A stretch of 64,000 nucleotides of DNA from Bradyrhizobium sp. C9 (GTDB lineage Bacteria; Pseudomonadota; Alphaproteobacteria; Rhizobiales; Xanthobacteraceae): the NCBI RefSeq assembly GCF_002532045.1, contig NZ_NWTG01000013.1:140718-204717 (forward strand). The letters run 5' to 3'. Numbering within the stretch: the first letter of the stretch is position 1; each line of letters starts with the position of its first letter. Below the pieces are notes generated by a model that saw only the letters and a program-made list of their open reading frames with translations, was not told the origin of the DNA and did no database searches. Of the stretch, positions 52,779 to 61,958 are shown one piece after another. Position numbers and translations under genes: made by a program.

Positions 52779-54746
52779 TCAGGCCGCGTTGCGCAGGCCG
52801 GCGAGGAAGGTGTCGACGCTGTGCGACAGCGCGGCGGCGTGATCGCCGAGCTGGCCGGACGTATCCAGCACATTGCCGGTGAGGGCGCGGGACTGGCCGG
52901 CGGCCTCGCTGGCGCCGGCGATATTGGCGGAGACCTCGACGGTCCCGGAAGACGCCTGCTGCACGCTGCGGGCGATCTCCCGCGTCGCAGAGTCCTGCTG
53001 CTCGACGGCGGCAGCGATCGCGGTCGCGATACCCGAGATCTCGCGGATGGTGCCGCTGATGTCGCCGATCGCGGTGACGCAATTGCCGGTGGCGGACTGG
53101 ATCGCGCCGACCTGGCCGGCGATCTCGTCGGTCGCCTTCGCGGTCTGGCTCGCCAGCTCCTTCACCTCGGCGGCGACCACGGCAAAGCCGCGGCCGGCCT
53201 CGCCGGCGCGCGCAGCCTCGATGGTGGCGTTGAGCGCCAGCAAGTTGGTCTGGCTCGCGATCGCGCTGATCAGGCGCAGCACGTCGCCGATCTTCTCGGC
53301 GGATGCGGCCAGGCTCGTCACCATCTCGGTGGTCTCCATCGCCTTGGCCACGGCATTGTCGGCGACGCGGCTGGAATGGGTGACCTGGCGGCCGATCTCG
53401 GTGATCGAGGAGGCCAGCTCTTCGGTCGCGGCCGCGACCGCATTGACGCTGGCCGACGCCTCCTCGGACGCGGCGGCGGCCGCCGCGGTGCGTTCCGAGG
53501 TGCCGTTGACGCTGGTGGTGATCTCGCCGGCGACGCGCTGCATGGCGCTCGACGACTGCGCGACGGCGGCGACCATGCCCTTGACGTCGACTTCGAAGCG
53601 GTCGGCCATCTGCCGCTGCAGCGCCTGCTTGTCGGCCGCAGCCTTCACCTTGTCCGCCTCCTGCGCATCGCGCAGCGAAGAGGTTTCGAGCATGCCGCGG
53701 CGGAACACGTCGACCGCCTTGGCCATCGTGCCGAGTTCATCGCTGCGCTCGCTGCCGGGGATTGTGACGCTGGTGTCGCCGCTGGACAGGCGGTTCATGA
53801 CCGCGGTGATGGCGGTGAGCGGCCGTGACAGGCCGCGGCCGAGCAGGAACGCGAGTAACACGGCTGCGGCCAGGATCGCGACGGTGCCGAGGATCAGATT
53901 GCGCTGCGCGCTTGCCGCGGCGGCTTCATAATCGCTGGTGTCCTTGATGATCTCGAGCACGGCGACCGGCTCGCCGGCATAGTTCTTGATCTGCCCGAGA
54001 TAGAGCTCGACCGCATGGCCATCGAGAACAGCGTCGCGCAGCAGTGCCGCGCCGTTCATCACGCCCTTGAGCTCGTCCTGGGTCGCGACCACATTGTCGC
54101 CGAAGGTCGAGGACAACCGCTTGAAGCTCTTGCCGTCGAAGGAATGCACGGCGAGGTCGATGCCGAAGCGCTTCTTGGCGCGATCGACGAATTCCTTGCC
54201 GAAGGCGACGCCGATGTCGACATTGGCCAGCGTCTTGCCGTCGTGCATGACCGGGGTCATGCCGAAGATCGACAGCGCTTCACGACCGGGCTCGACACCG
54301 ACGATCGGCTTGCCGGCCTTGATCGATTCCACCACCGTCGTGCGCCGCGTGGAGGCGTCGTCGCCGAAGATTTTCGGCGTGTGGACCCGGTAGAAGCTGG
54401 TTGCCGGAGCCTGCCAGAACGAGATCAGCGGGATGCCCTGCGCCTTGATCGCGGCCCAGGGCGCCCCGAGCAGCTTGCCGAGGCCGTCGCGGTCGCCCTT
54501 GGCGATGGCATCCTCGACCGGCGGCAGGGCGGCGATCACGGCCGAGACCGCCAGCGCGGCACGGCCTTCATAGTCGATCGCTGCAATCACGCTGTCATAT
54601 TGCAGCTTGAGCTGCTGATCGAGCGCGAGCCGTGTCAGCGTGCGCTGCTGGCTGATGCAGAAGCTGCCGAGGATGGCGCAGGCGACGGCAACGGTCAGCG
54701 AAATCGCCAGGATCAGGCGGGCGGCAATCGATCGAAGCTTGAACAT
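52779..54746 (-). CDS. Methyl-accepting chemotaxis protein
   Basis: A 655-residue transmembrane chemoreceptor. An N-terminal helix (LILAISLTVAVACAILGSF) and a second at about 280-300 (LILGTVAILAAAVLLAFLLG) flank a periplasmic Cache-type sensor that contains GREALSIFGMTPVMHDGKTLANVDIG. A HAMP domain follows, then the signalling coiled coil with the hairpin SQTNLLALNATIEAARAGEAGRGFAVVA. No CheR-tethering pentapeptide is seen at the C-terminus. Ligand unknown. Confidence 0.92.
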   Translation of the reverse strand: MFKLRSIAARLILAISLTVAVACAILGSFCISQQRTLTRLALDQQLKLQYDSVIAAIDYEGRAALAVSAVIAALPPVEDAIAKGDRDGLGKLLGAPWAAIKAQGIPLISFWQAPATSFYRVHTPKIFGDDASTRRTTVVESIKAGKPIVGVEPGREALSIFGMTPVMHDGKTLANVDIGVAFGKEFVDRAKKRFGIDLAVHSFDGKSFKRLSSTFGDNVVATQDELKGVMNGAALLRDAVLDGHAVELYLGQIKNYAGEPVAVLEIIKDTSDYEAAAASAQRNLILGTVAILAAAVLLAFLLGRGLSRPLTAITAVMNRLSSGDTSVTIPGSERSDELGTMAKAVDVFRRGMLETSSLRDAQEADKVKAAADKQALQRQMADRFEVDVKGMVAAVAQSSSAMQRVAGEITTSVNGTSERTAAAAAASEEASASVNAVAAATEELASSITEIGRQVTHSSRVADNAVAKAMETTEMVTSLAASAEKIGDVLRLISAIASQTNLLALNATIEAARAGEAGRGFAVVAAEVKELASQTAKATDEIAGQVGAIQSATGNCVTAIGDISGTIREISGIATAIAAAVEQQDSATREIARSVQQASSGTVEVSANIAGASEAAGQSRALTGNVLDTSGQLGDHAAALSHSVDTFLAGLRNAA

Positions 54747-55128
54747 GGTACCAGCGGAACTCCAGGCATTAGCGCCTGCCGTAAAGTCCCAGAAAAAGCT
54801 TAACAACCGGGTGTTGCGCCGCCGGTATTCCTACCGCGACTATTGTCGCCGGTGCCTACTTTCGTACCATGCGGCTCAATCGAGATGAGGTTTGGTCGGA
54901 TCCGTCGGACCGCAGACCCGCTTCACCTCTCCCGGGGACTCTCCACGATGGGAATCGCGGCGATACCCCCCAAACCCAGCTCTCCTCCGCTTGAGACCCC
55001 GCGCAGATCGCCGTAGAGTTGAAGACCTGCAAACCAGCGACGAATTGCGAGCTCAGCGTCGGGAAATTGCTCGCGTCTAAAACTGAGAATGGCTCTTCCG
55101 ATTGGCCCCTTGAATAGGCGACATCATC
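54747..55128. other. Intergenic region without visible gene
   Basis: A gap of 382 bases between divergent genes. It holds the start region of the chemoreceptor and probably its promoter. No conserved frame, RNA gene or strong hairpin was recognised. Confidence 0.5.
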
Positions 55129-55653
55129 ATGAGCGCGGGTTTAGACCGCAAACCGCAGGTACGCCGGACGATGCCACCGTCGGAAAGTGTCGTTGCGAGC
55201 TGGTACGAGAACGCCAGTCTGCTCGACAGCTACAGCATCGACTTGAGCGCGTCGGAACAGCCGAGCATGCGCGAGCTGGCGACGCGGACCCTCGTCAATC
55301 CACCGGCGTGGCAAAAGGCGCTGATCGCGCTGCGCGACGCCATGGTGACGCCCTTCGGCATCAAGACCTCCGATACGGTCAGGACGTCCCCGGACAGCCA
55401 TGAACGGGTGGATTTCTTCCCGGTGCACTGGGAGGGCAAGGACGAAATCGTGCTCGGTGCGGATGACCGGCATCTGGACTTCCGGCTGTCTCTGCTCCGA
55501 CGTCATTCTCCAGCAGGCGCGTTGCTGATCGCGACAACCGTCGTGCATACCCACAATGCCCTCGGCTTCACCTATCTCAACGCGATCAGGCCGTTTCATC
55601 ACCTCGTGGTCAGGGCCAATTTGGCACGCTGCGCACGAGCACAACTGCAGTAG
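55129..55653 (+). CDS. DUF2867 family protein
   Basis: A 174-residue soluble protein. The DUF2867 pattern is visible from the middle on: ALRDAMVTPFGIKTSD, VLGADDRHLDFRLS and the C-terminal THNALGFTYLNAIRPFHHLVVRANLAR. The family resembles SRPBCC-like or lipid-binding domains, but no activity is established. ATG 55129 follows a long gap; it is monocistronic. Confidence 0.8.
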   Translation: MSAGLDRKPQVRRTMPPSESVVASWYENASLLDSYSIDLSASEQPSMRELATRTLVNPPAWQKALIALRDAMVTPFGIKTSDTVRTSPDSHERVDFFPVHWEGKDEIVLGADDRHLDFRLSLLRRHSPAGALLIATTVVHTHNALGFTYLNAIRPFHHLVVRANLARCARAQLQ

Positions 55654-55685
55654 TACCCAAGGCTGTGAGCCGCGCGCCCTTTGGA

Positions 55686-55703
55686 TTCGGTCGCGATCGG
55701 CGG
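55686..55703. repeat. Left copy of an 18-bp direct repeat
   Basis: TTCGGTCGCGATCGGCGG occurs here and, with one change, at 56808-56825. Both copies are soon followed by TGACCC. They flank the phosphotransferase gene. Confidence 0.5.
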
Positions 55704-55762
55704 CGCCTGACCCGAGCCGACACTGAGCGGCCGCATCGACGGGACGCGCGCGCGATGACGTT

Positions 55763-56584
55763 TCAATCCTGCGGGCGCAAGGCCGCTTCGGCGCGCTGCA
55801 TCATCCGCCGCCATCGCTCGTTTGTCGGCCCGCCCATGAGCAGGAAGTAGCGGACGATCGCGATCGGCAGCCACATCTCCATCGCCTGCCTCAGCGCCGC
55901 TTCCGGCACCCCGGACAGCCGCGCATATTCGGATTGCGCGGCCGCATAGACCGCAAGCGGCCGCTGCGGATTGTCGGTGACGTCGAGGGCGAGCTCGGTG
56001 AGGTTGATGTGAAAGTGCCCGTGATCGAATGCCGCAGGCGCGCGGATCGAAAAGGTCCAGTCGATCAGCCGCGGACCGTCCGCCGTCATGATCACGTTTT
56101 CGGGGTGGATGTCGCCATGGCATAGCACGTCCCCCGGCTGCTGCAGGCGGTCGATCAGCTCGAGGATGCCGGAGGCGATGTGCCTGGGCACGATGTTGCC
56201 CGAGTGCCGGAGGGCGGTGTCCATCCAGCCGCGCAGATGGAAGGCCTCCGGCGGCGGCGACATCCTGTGAGCGGACACGACGAGGGACGCAAGGATCGCA
56301 CCCGCCTCGGCGAACGTCACGGCGCCGCTGCGCGTGACCTGCAGCAGTGTCGGTCCGTCGAGGCGGCCGAGCACGATGCCGAAGCGTCCGTCGAGCGTCA
56401 TCTCGCCGAACACCTCCGGCGCCGGCACGCCGGCGGCGAAGACGGCCCGGGTCATCCGCGCCTCTTGCCGGGCGAGCTGCGGCGGGAAGCCCTTCTTGAA
56501 CAGTTTTACGACCTGACCCGGCGCCCAGGCGTGGATGTCAGCTGTGCCGCCCTGGTTGATCTTCTCTCCGAGAGATTCCCGCAT
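55763..56584 (-). CDS. APH-family phosphotransferase
   Basis: A 273-residue kinase-like protein of the aminoglycoside phosphotransferase/choline kinase superfamily. The catalytic loop reads CHGDIHPENVIM and the metal-binding motif is LIDWTFS. The nucleotide-binding Lys is probably in QVVKLFKKG. Substrate cannot be deduced; it need not be an antibiotic. It is flanked by a pair of direct repeats (55686 and 56808), a hint that it may be a mobile cassette. Confidence 0.85.
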   Translation of the reverse strand: MRESLGEKINQGGTADIHAWAPGQVVKLFKKGFPPQLARQEARMTRAVFAAGVPAPEVFGEMTLDGRFGIVLGRLDGPTLLQVTRSGAVTFAEAGAILASLVVSAHRMSPPPEAFHLRGWMDTALRHSGNIVPRHIASGILELIDRLQQPGDVLCHGDIHPENVIMTADGPRLIDWTFSIRAPAAFDHGHFHINLTELALDVTDNPQRPLAVYAAAQSEYARLSGVPEAALRQAMEMWLPIAIVRYFLLMGGPTNERWRRMMQRAEAALRPQD

Positions 56585-56807
56585 CGCCCGACCTCCCGCC
56601 GGCCGCGATCAAACACCGACAACGGCCAAAAGAGAACGCTCCCGCGATCCTGGCTGCCAGCCATGATCGTGGCTTGTCCCCGGCTGCGGCGTTTGCCAGA
56701 ATCGCGCAGCGAGGCGCGGTTTGAGACAAGTCCGCTGGCCCGGAGCTGACGGACTGGATGCCATCGAGAACGTCGGCTTTCCGGAATAAACCGGAAGCCC
56801 CTATGGG

Positions 56808-56825
56808 TTCGGTCGCTATCGGCGG
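56808..56825. repeat. Right copy of the 18-bp direct repeat
   Basis: TTCGGTCGCTATCGGCGG matches 55686-55703 at 17 of 18 positions. It is followed by GAGTTGACCCACAGCGGAC, a sequence I recognise as part of a common dispersed segment in Bradyrhizobium. Confidence 0.5.
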
Positions 56826-56850
56826 AGTTGACCCACAGCGGACGAGTCTC

Positions 56851-57462
56851 TTACCACCAATCCGCCCTCTCGCTCGAATGGTCCTCGATGGAGAGCCGCG
56901 TGCTTCCTTGCGTCACCCTGAGATTTTCTATGTCGGCCCATGTCAGCGGGGCTCCGCCGATGGCCGCTACGTGAGGGCTAAAGGTTAACCAATTGGTTCC
57001 TGGTGGTCGATCACAACTCGCTGCGTCGAGAAGTGAGACGAGCTTACCCTTGGAAAAACTGACCCGATATCGTTGACCGTCGTGTACAGTAGACACAACG
57101 AGCCGCTCGGACAGGGCGTTTAAGACGGCACCGATGAAGAAGGGTTCGAACAGGGGGACACCTGCGCGCATGTATAAGAATATTTCATAAATTGCCGGGT
57201 GCGGCACTCTTCCCCCAATCGGCGTGAAGGGCGAGATGGGAAGCGGCGCTGCATCCCAAGCCACAGTGATCGTGGACTCACTCCACAACTGGACAAGTAC
57301 TTCCTGCGGCGACGGCTCCAAATTTGTGATGGCATCGACAAGCGCATTCGACAAGCACAATGCTGAGGACCGATCTCGCTCAGTTGCGCCAATATACATA
57401 TCGGGTCTTCGCCGGATTGCGTCCAGTCCCTCAATAATCGTGATGTCTCGCATCGTGTACAT
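56851..57462 (-). CDS. Stand-alone degenerate GyrB/ParE-like ATPase domain
   Basis: A 203-residue protein that starts like type II topoisomerase B subunits: IEGLDAIRRRPDMYIGATE (11-28). It later shows VLNALSERLVVSTVHDGQRYRVSFSKGK (113-140), which matches the end of the GyrB GHKL domain, then PPGTNWLTFSP. The ATP-site residues between them are gone: the FEVVDNA motif (general-base Glu, Mg-binding Asn) reads LSNALVDA, and DDGRGIP is absent. ATG 57462 has GGAG 5 bases upstream. Lower GC than its neighbours. It could be a decoy, an inhibitor of gyrase or a gene remnant under selection. Confidence 0.7.
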   Translation of the reverse strand: MYTMRDITIIEGLDAIRRRPDMYIGATERDRSSALCLSNALVDAITNLEPSPQEVLVQLWSESTITVAWDAAPLPISPFTPIGGRVPHPAIYEIFLYMRAGVPLFEPFFIGAVLNALSERLVVSTVHDGQRYRVSFSKGKLVSLLDAASCDRPPGTNWLTFSPHVAAIGGAPLTWADIENLRVTQGSTRLSIEDHSSERADWW

Positions 57463-57646
57463 GCCAACTCCGGGCTTTGAGGTGGATCAAAACATCGTCC
57501 GAGCAGAGAGGTCGCTCTCCACTCGCAAGCTTAGCAAATTGGACTGGTATCGCTAATGTCCCCTTCTGGCCCAAAATCGACATGCTGACGTAGCCGGTGA
57601 TATCAGGTTCTAGGGAGTAGAGCCGACACGGCGGATTGATGAGCAC
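57431..57646 (-). CDS. Possible small protein upstream of GyrB-like gene
   Basis: A 71-codon frame beginning at GTG 57646 with AGGG 4-8 bases upstream, overlapping the GyrB-like start by 32 bases. Codon use is acceptable and the frame is free of stops, but the protein is unfamiliar (MSILGQKGTLAIPVQFAKL in the middle). The C-terminal part is His-rich because it reads the next gene out of frame. It may be a genuine first gene of a two-gene unit. Confidence 0.35.
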   Translation of the reverse strand: MLINPPCRLYSLEPDITGYVSMSILGQKGTLAIPVQFAKLASGERPLCSDDVLIHLKARSWHVHDARHHDY

Positions 57647-57799
57647 TCGCCCTGGTTCAATCTGGCTTCATCGCGCGTCAGCTTTGATGATTAAATAAAA
57701 TCTCATACCATCGTCAAACTCACGTATTGGATCGCGTTTCCACAAACGTAATTGTTCTGGACCAACCTTCGACGCGATCATTTTCACGGAAAGCAATTC

Positions 57800-60259
57800 A
57801 TGAATGCGTTCATCGTTCGCCCAATCAACGGAACGCTTGGAAGCGCGATCGCCATTCGCGACGACTCCGGGGAAGAACAGAAACTCGCCATATTCGCCGA
57901 CGCCAGGATTCAGGATTGCGCACGCGTCGGCGACGACCGCTGCCTTTTCCTTTCGCAAAAAATGGGCATTGCGCTTGTCGACCTCAGCTCTCGTAAGGTG
58001 ATCAAGCGCGGCCGGCTGAAGCAAGCGGCGGATCGCATCGCAGTTTCCAGTGACGGAAGGCGGGCGGTCGCCTATCACTGCAATCCCGGCCTGATCGCGG
58101 TCATCGAACTGCCGACACTTCAGGAATCCGCCAGATACAACCTGATCCAGACGCAGGAAGATGGCGCTTTCCAGCTCCTCCACCGCGATAACGATGCCCT
58201 GAATAAGGGTGGCACTCCCTGGGATTCAATCCCTTTTTCCGACGGCCCACTTCGTGGAGAAGCCGGTGCTGATCAATTCTGGCTGAAATATGCGCCGGCT
58301 GAACCCAACGGCCTGCGGCGCATACGGTTCGACCGCGGCGCGCGCGCAATTGTCCGGGCCGACGGCAAACTTGTGGTGCCATTCGAGTTCAGCGTCAACG
58401 GACCGGAATGGGTGCGGAGCAGGCTACGCAACAAGCCGATCACGACCATGGCGCGGGACATAACCGTCGGCGTCGCCGTGATCGACCTGGGCACAGCGCG
58501 GATCGAAATGCAGGTGATCCAACGGCAAATCGAGCCATCGGTCTATACAACCTTTCCCGTCCAGTCGATCAGTCCGGACGGGACGCACGCGATCATTCGC
58601 GCCTTCGATCCCGTTGCCGTCGATCCCGGTGCGCGAGAGCACGGGCTTGGCGATCGGCTGCGCCAATTGTTCGGGAGCGAGCCGGACACCGCCCTCGCGT
58701 TCGGTCTCGGGGTTTGGGACGTAACGGGTAAGCCCAGCCTTGCGAGTTCCGTTGCGTTCAAGCCTTTGAAGGGCGAGACATTGCGCAGGATCAATACGCT
58801 GCGTTTCAATGACGCCGAAATCGCCGAGGCGCGCAAGGAGATCGGTCTGGTTTTTCCCGGCGTCGAGGCTGGCTTTGCGAGCCGCGAGGGGGAATGGCGC
58901 ACAAGCCGCGAAAAGCAGCTTGAAGACGCCTATTTCGACCCGCTTGAAACGCGAGAGGTGCCCGCTTTCAATCCTGCTTTCGGCCACGTCCATTTTCCTG
59001 TTCTATTCGCTGAGACGACGCAGTTGTTCTGGAAACTACGGCCAAGACCGTTTTCAACACTTCCCTGGGATCATTTCGACGACCGGCAGCGCTGCTTCGT
59101 CGCCGACGTCTTGAACGGTTGGTCTGCGCATTCCGCCGGTTCAGCGGATTCGATAGCCTGGATCGCGCACGACCGATTTGTCGTCCTGTCGGGCGACGGA
59201 ACTGTCCGCGAACTCTCCATTGCCGGTGCGGTGGGCCAAACCTATCAACTGGTCGATCCCAAGACCGGCAGATGGACCTTTACTGAGCCAAGTCTGTTTC
59301 CGCATGAGTTGATCCACCTTCGCAACCGCGCGTTCGAGATCACTGCGTTCAACCATCGGCTGGAATTCGACCTGCCGTCCATGGCGCCATCCAGCGCCGG
59401 CGCTCTCGGTGCGCCGATTCCCTTGGCTTACCGTGTCGTGGCGGATGTCGCAGCCCGCAATGCAGAAGTGAAGAAAGTCGACAGCCTCGCCGAAGCGATC
59501 AGACGCGGCTATGTCAAGATCGGGGCGAAAGAGCCTGCCCGCATGATCGCCGGCTTGCGCGAATTGGCGCGCGAGGCGCGCGAACATCTCGATGAAATCG
59601 TAGTTGACGACCGCTGGCTTCCGACCCTCCATTGTCGCGGCAAAGCCGTTGGCGAGACTGAATTTTGCGACATTCTGGCCGCTGACGGCTCCGACGCCGC
59701 CGCGCGAGCGCTCGACGAACTGCTGACCGCCTTCCTCGATGCGACAGCAGTCCGGCGACAGAATGTCTGGCATCCGGATGACGTGACGCCGACGATGGGG
59801 CCGGTGACCTTCGCGCTTATCAGGCTTTGCGACCCGTTGCCGCCTTCGGTCGCCCGCTTCTATGACAGGCGCGACATGAGCCACGACACTTGGACTCCCC
59901 AGGAATTCGAGCGCCTTGATCTTCCGGAAGACCGGTTCTTGTCACCGGACCTGTCGACCCTGCAAATCCGCCTCGCGATTCAGGACATTTGCGCGGGCAA
60001 CGTCAAAGCCGATATCTTCGCGCTCTATCGCCTGCCGCTCGTGCGCGAGGCGCTTCACATCGATCCATCTCGATCGGCTAATCTGGCCCAAGCAATCATC
60101 GATCAGCTCTCGGGACAAGCATCCGACCTTGCCTGGGCAACCAGCGCTGGGGTGGCCGGGGTGCTGGAGGCGATCGTCGAAGGACTAGACGCCGACATTC
60201 CAGCAGAGGCGGCTCTTGCAGAAGAACTCCATCGCCGCGGCAAGGTCGCCAATTCCTGA
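57800..60259 (+). CDS. Large orphan protein with propeller-like N-terminus
   Basis: An 819-residue soluble protein of no family I know. ATG 57800 has GGAAAG 8 bases upstream. The first 300 residues contain repeated short beta strands with turns such as SSDGRRAVAYHCNPGLIAVIELP and SPDGTHAIIRAFDP, similar to WD40-type propeller blades. A second propeller-like stretch lies near 450-490 (SIAWIAHDRFVVLSGDGTVREL). The C-terminal 250 residues are helical. It is divergent from the GyrB-like gene, from which it is separated by about 150 bases beyond the small frame. A scaffold or effector role is possible. Confidence 0.7.
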   Translation: MNAFIVRPINGTLGSAIAIRDDSGEEQKLAIFADARIQDCARVGDDRCLFLSQKMGIALVDLSSRKVIKRGRLKQAADRIAVSSDGRRAVAYHCNPGLIAVIELPTLQESARYNLIQTQEDGAFQLLHRDNDALNKGGTPWDSIPFSDGPLRGEAGADQFWLKYAPAEPNGLRRIRFDRGARAIVRADGKLVVPFEFSVNGPEWVRSRLRNKPITTMARDITVGVAVIDLGTARIEMQVIQRQIEPSVYTTFPVQSISPDGTHAIIRAFDPVAVDPGAREHGLGDRLRQLFGSEPDTALAFGLGVWDVTGKPSLASSVAFKPLKGETLRRINTLRFNDAEIAEARKEIGLVFPGVEAGFASREGEWRTSREKQLEDAYFDPLETREVPAFNPAFGHVHFPVLFAETTQLFWKLRPRPFSTLPWDHFDDRQRCFVADVLNGWSAHSAGSADSIAWIAHDRFVVLSGDGTVRELSIAGAVGQTYQLVDPKTGRWTFTEPSLFPHELIHLRNRAFEITAFNHRLEFDLPSMAPSSAGALGAPIPLAYRVVADVAARNAEVKKVDSLAEAIRRGYVKIGAKEPARMIAGLRELAREAREHLDEIVVDDRWLPTLHCRGKAVGETEFCDILAADGSDAAARALDELLTAFLDATAVRRQNVWHPDDVTPTMGPVTFALIRLCDPLPPSVARFYDRRDMSHDTWTPQEFERLDLPEDRFLSPDLSTLQIRLAIQDICAGNVKADIFALYRLPLVREALHIDPSRSANLAQAIIDQLSGQASDLAWATSAGVAGVLEAIVEGLDADIPAEAALAEELHRRGKVANS

Positions 60260-60295
60260 AGTCCTCGGATTATTTCAATCTGAGTTCATCCCGCC

Positions 60296-60739
60296 TTAGC
60301 GCGTCGTCGGCGCCGCGCCGAGATTGCCCGCCAGGATCGCCTTGCCGGCGTCCTCATACTGGGTGTCACGGGCCTGGATCTGCTGCGCGATCGCGTGCAT
60401 GTCGCGGAACCGCCGCTCGAACGGATTCTTCGCGAACACCGCCGTGGCCCCCGACATGTGATAGGCGATGTCGACCACAGAGGCTGACTGGTGGATGGTC
60501 CAGGTCGAGGCGATGCGGATCGCGATGCTGTGCGCCTCGCTGATCGGATCGCGGCGGGCAAGATCGCTCCAGACCTCGTTCGCCGTCGCATAGAGATAGG
60601 CGCGCGCGGCGCGCAGGCTCGCCTCGGTGCGGCCGATCTGGCCGTGCACGGCGTTGTTGTCGCGCATCGCCTTGAGGGTAAGCGGACACGCGGCCTCGAC
60701 CGCAGGGATGTCGCTCGGCTGAATGAAAGAAGCCGCCAA
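60296..60739 (-). pseudogene. Acyl-CoA dehydrogenase C-terminal remnant
   Basis: The frame encodes the C-terminal helical domain of a DszC-like acyl-CoA dehydrogenase: VHGQIGRTEASLRAARAYLY, YHMSGATAVFAKNPFERRFRDMHAIAQQIQARDTQYE. The N-terminal and FAD-binding parts (about 250 residues) are missing, and the sequence beyond about 60700 is unrelated. It is a truncated gene, probably cut by the rearrangement that built this accessory end. Confidence 0.75.
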
Positions 60740-60807
60740 CTGCGGTGGCCATTACTTTGCCGAACTCAGGTCTTGGGTTCTTGCTGCGCCACTCGGCCAG
60801 CTTCGCG

Positions 60808-61122
60808 CTATTTGCGCAGCGACGCGATGTAAGCGGCGATATCCGCTGCTTCGGCTCGGCTCAGCGGAAAGTTCGGCATCTTGGGATGCGGGTCGAGCAG
60901 GAAAAACGCCAGCTTCTCGGGACTGAAATCTGGGTTACGCGCAACTACAGCAAATGGCGGCACGTCGGCGACTGCCTGCTTCTGATCGTCGCTCACCACG
61001 TGACAGGTGGCGCACCATCGTTTTGCCAGCTCCGCCCCGTGATTTGCATCCGCAGCAATGGCCGCCGATCCGGCGACAAGTTCAAACGCGACAGCGAAAA
61101 TCGCTGCATGACAGATTTGCAT
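60808..61122 (-). CDS. Small periplasmic c-type cytochrome
   Basis: A 104-residue monohaem cytochrome c with signal peptide (HAAIFAVAFELVAGSAAIAAD), the haem motif CATCH and a probable Met axial ligand in HPKMPNFPL. It carries electrons in the periplasm. ATG 61122 is used because it opens the signal peptide. A second small cytochrome c is at 63436-63771 on the other strand. Confidence 0.85.
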   Translation of the reverse strand: MQICHAAIFAVAFELVAGSAAIAADANHGAELAKRWCATCHVVSDDQKQAVADVPPFAVVARNPDFSPEKLAFFLLDPHPKMPNFPLSRAEAADIAAYIASLRK

Positions 61123-61268
61123 TGAGCAAGATTCCAACTCGATGGATCGCTTGTACCGCTGATCGGCCACGGCTTGAAGGGGACAGATGATTGCGATACC
61201 TTCTTGCCGCATTGCAGCAGGGCCGTATCCCGTGTGGGATCTGGTCGAGTGATTGGACGCCTATCCTG

Positions 61269-61433
61269 ATGCCTGAAGAGATCGCGAACGCCAACATTGC
61301 GCACTTCAAGAAGCTTCTTGAGACCGAAACGGACGCGGAGAGGCGCGCCGCCATCGAACGTCTACTGGCGGAGGAGGAGTTAAAGGTCGCCGCCCTGCGC
61401 AATGCCCGAACTGAGCGCAACAAAAAGCGCTGA
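61269..61433 (+). CDS. Small conserved helical protein (NIAHF family), copy 1
   Basis: A 54-residue protein with the core NIAHFKKLLETETDAERRAAIERLLAEEE, one long amphipathic helix or helical hairpin. I recall many copies of such proteins in Bradyrhizobium. Function unknown. A paralogue lies at 62502-62663. Its 3' end overlaps the convergent gene at 61380 by 54 bases. Confidence 0.7.
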   Translation: MPEEIANANIAHFKKLLETETDAERRAAIERLLAEEELKVAALRNARTERNKKR

Positions 61434-61682
61434 GTTGGAGGCCTTCCATTCGCGCCAATGGGTCGGATGAATGGCCACGGGGGCGGCCGTCTCTGCGCTT
61501 ACCCAACCCCGAAGCACACGGCGGCACGGAAAGACAACCGCGTGGGTTTCTCCAGCGTCGAGAACCGCGACTTCGAGATCACGGTCGAACGGTGCGCTCG
61601 CTATCGTCTGCCAGTCCATAACAAAATGGTCTGGCAGTTCCTTGGCAGCGTCTTTGACCTTCATCAATTCAAGCTTGGTCAT
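61380..61682 (-). CDS. Small conserved protein (PFDRD family)
   Basis: The core WQTIASAPFDRDLEVAVLD and HAVVFPCRRVLRGWVSAE, ending HPTHWREW, marks a short protein family common in Bradyrhizobium. I use ATG 61682 (100 residues); ATG 61664 and 61619 are also possible because no ribosome site is clear. Function unknown. A decayed copy is at 63205-63375. Confidence 0.65.
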   Translation of the reverse strand: MTKLELMKVKDAAKELPDHFVMDWQTIASAPFDRDLEVAVLDAGETHAVVFPCRRVLRGWVSAETAAPVAIHPTHWREWKASNSALFVALSSGIAQGGDL

Positions 61683-61958
61683 TGTTCGTCGAACATCGCT
61701 AACCGACACTCTTTGCTCATTATGGCCCGAGCATCCTTGGACCTCATCGAACATCATTTAGCCCGAAGGAGTCGTATTTGAAATTCGGGTGGTCTGCGTA
61801 AGGGGTTTCCCGGATCGTGTAGAGCTCCGTGATCGTCCTCTTCACGATGGAGCTTACCCCCCCCCTCCCCCGTAATTCTACGGCATGGCACAAATTGCAC
61901 TAGCGCAGCCGGTTCCCGGGCGTAGTGTTTTGCCCCCCTAACGCGCTGGGGTTGTGTC

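Noticed and set aside
56800..56830. GGGTTCGGTCGC looked like a tRNA T-arm
   Set aside because: No acceptor, D or anticodon arms can be built around it; it is the direct repeat instead.
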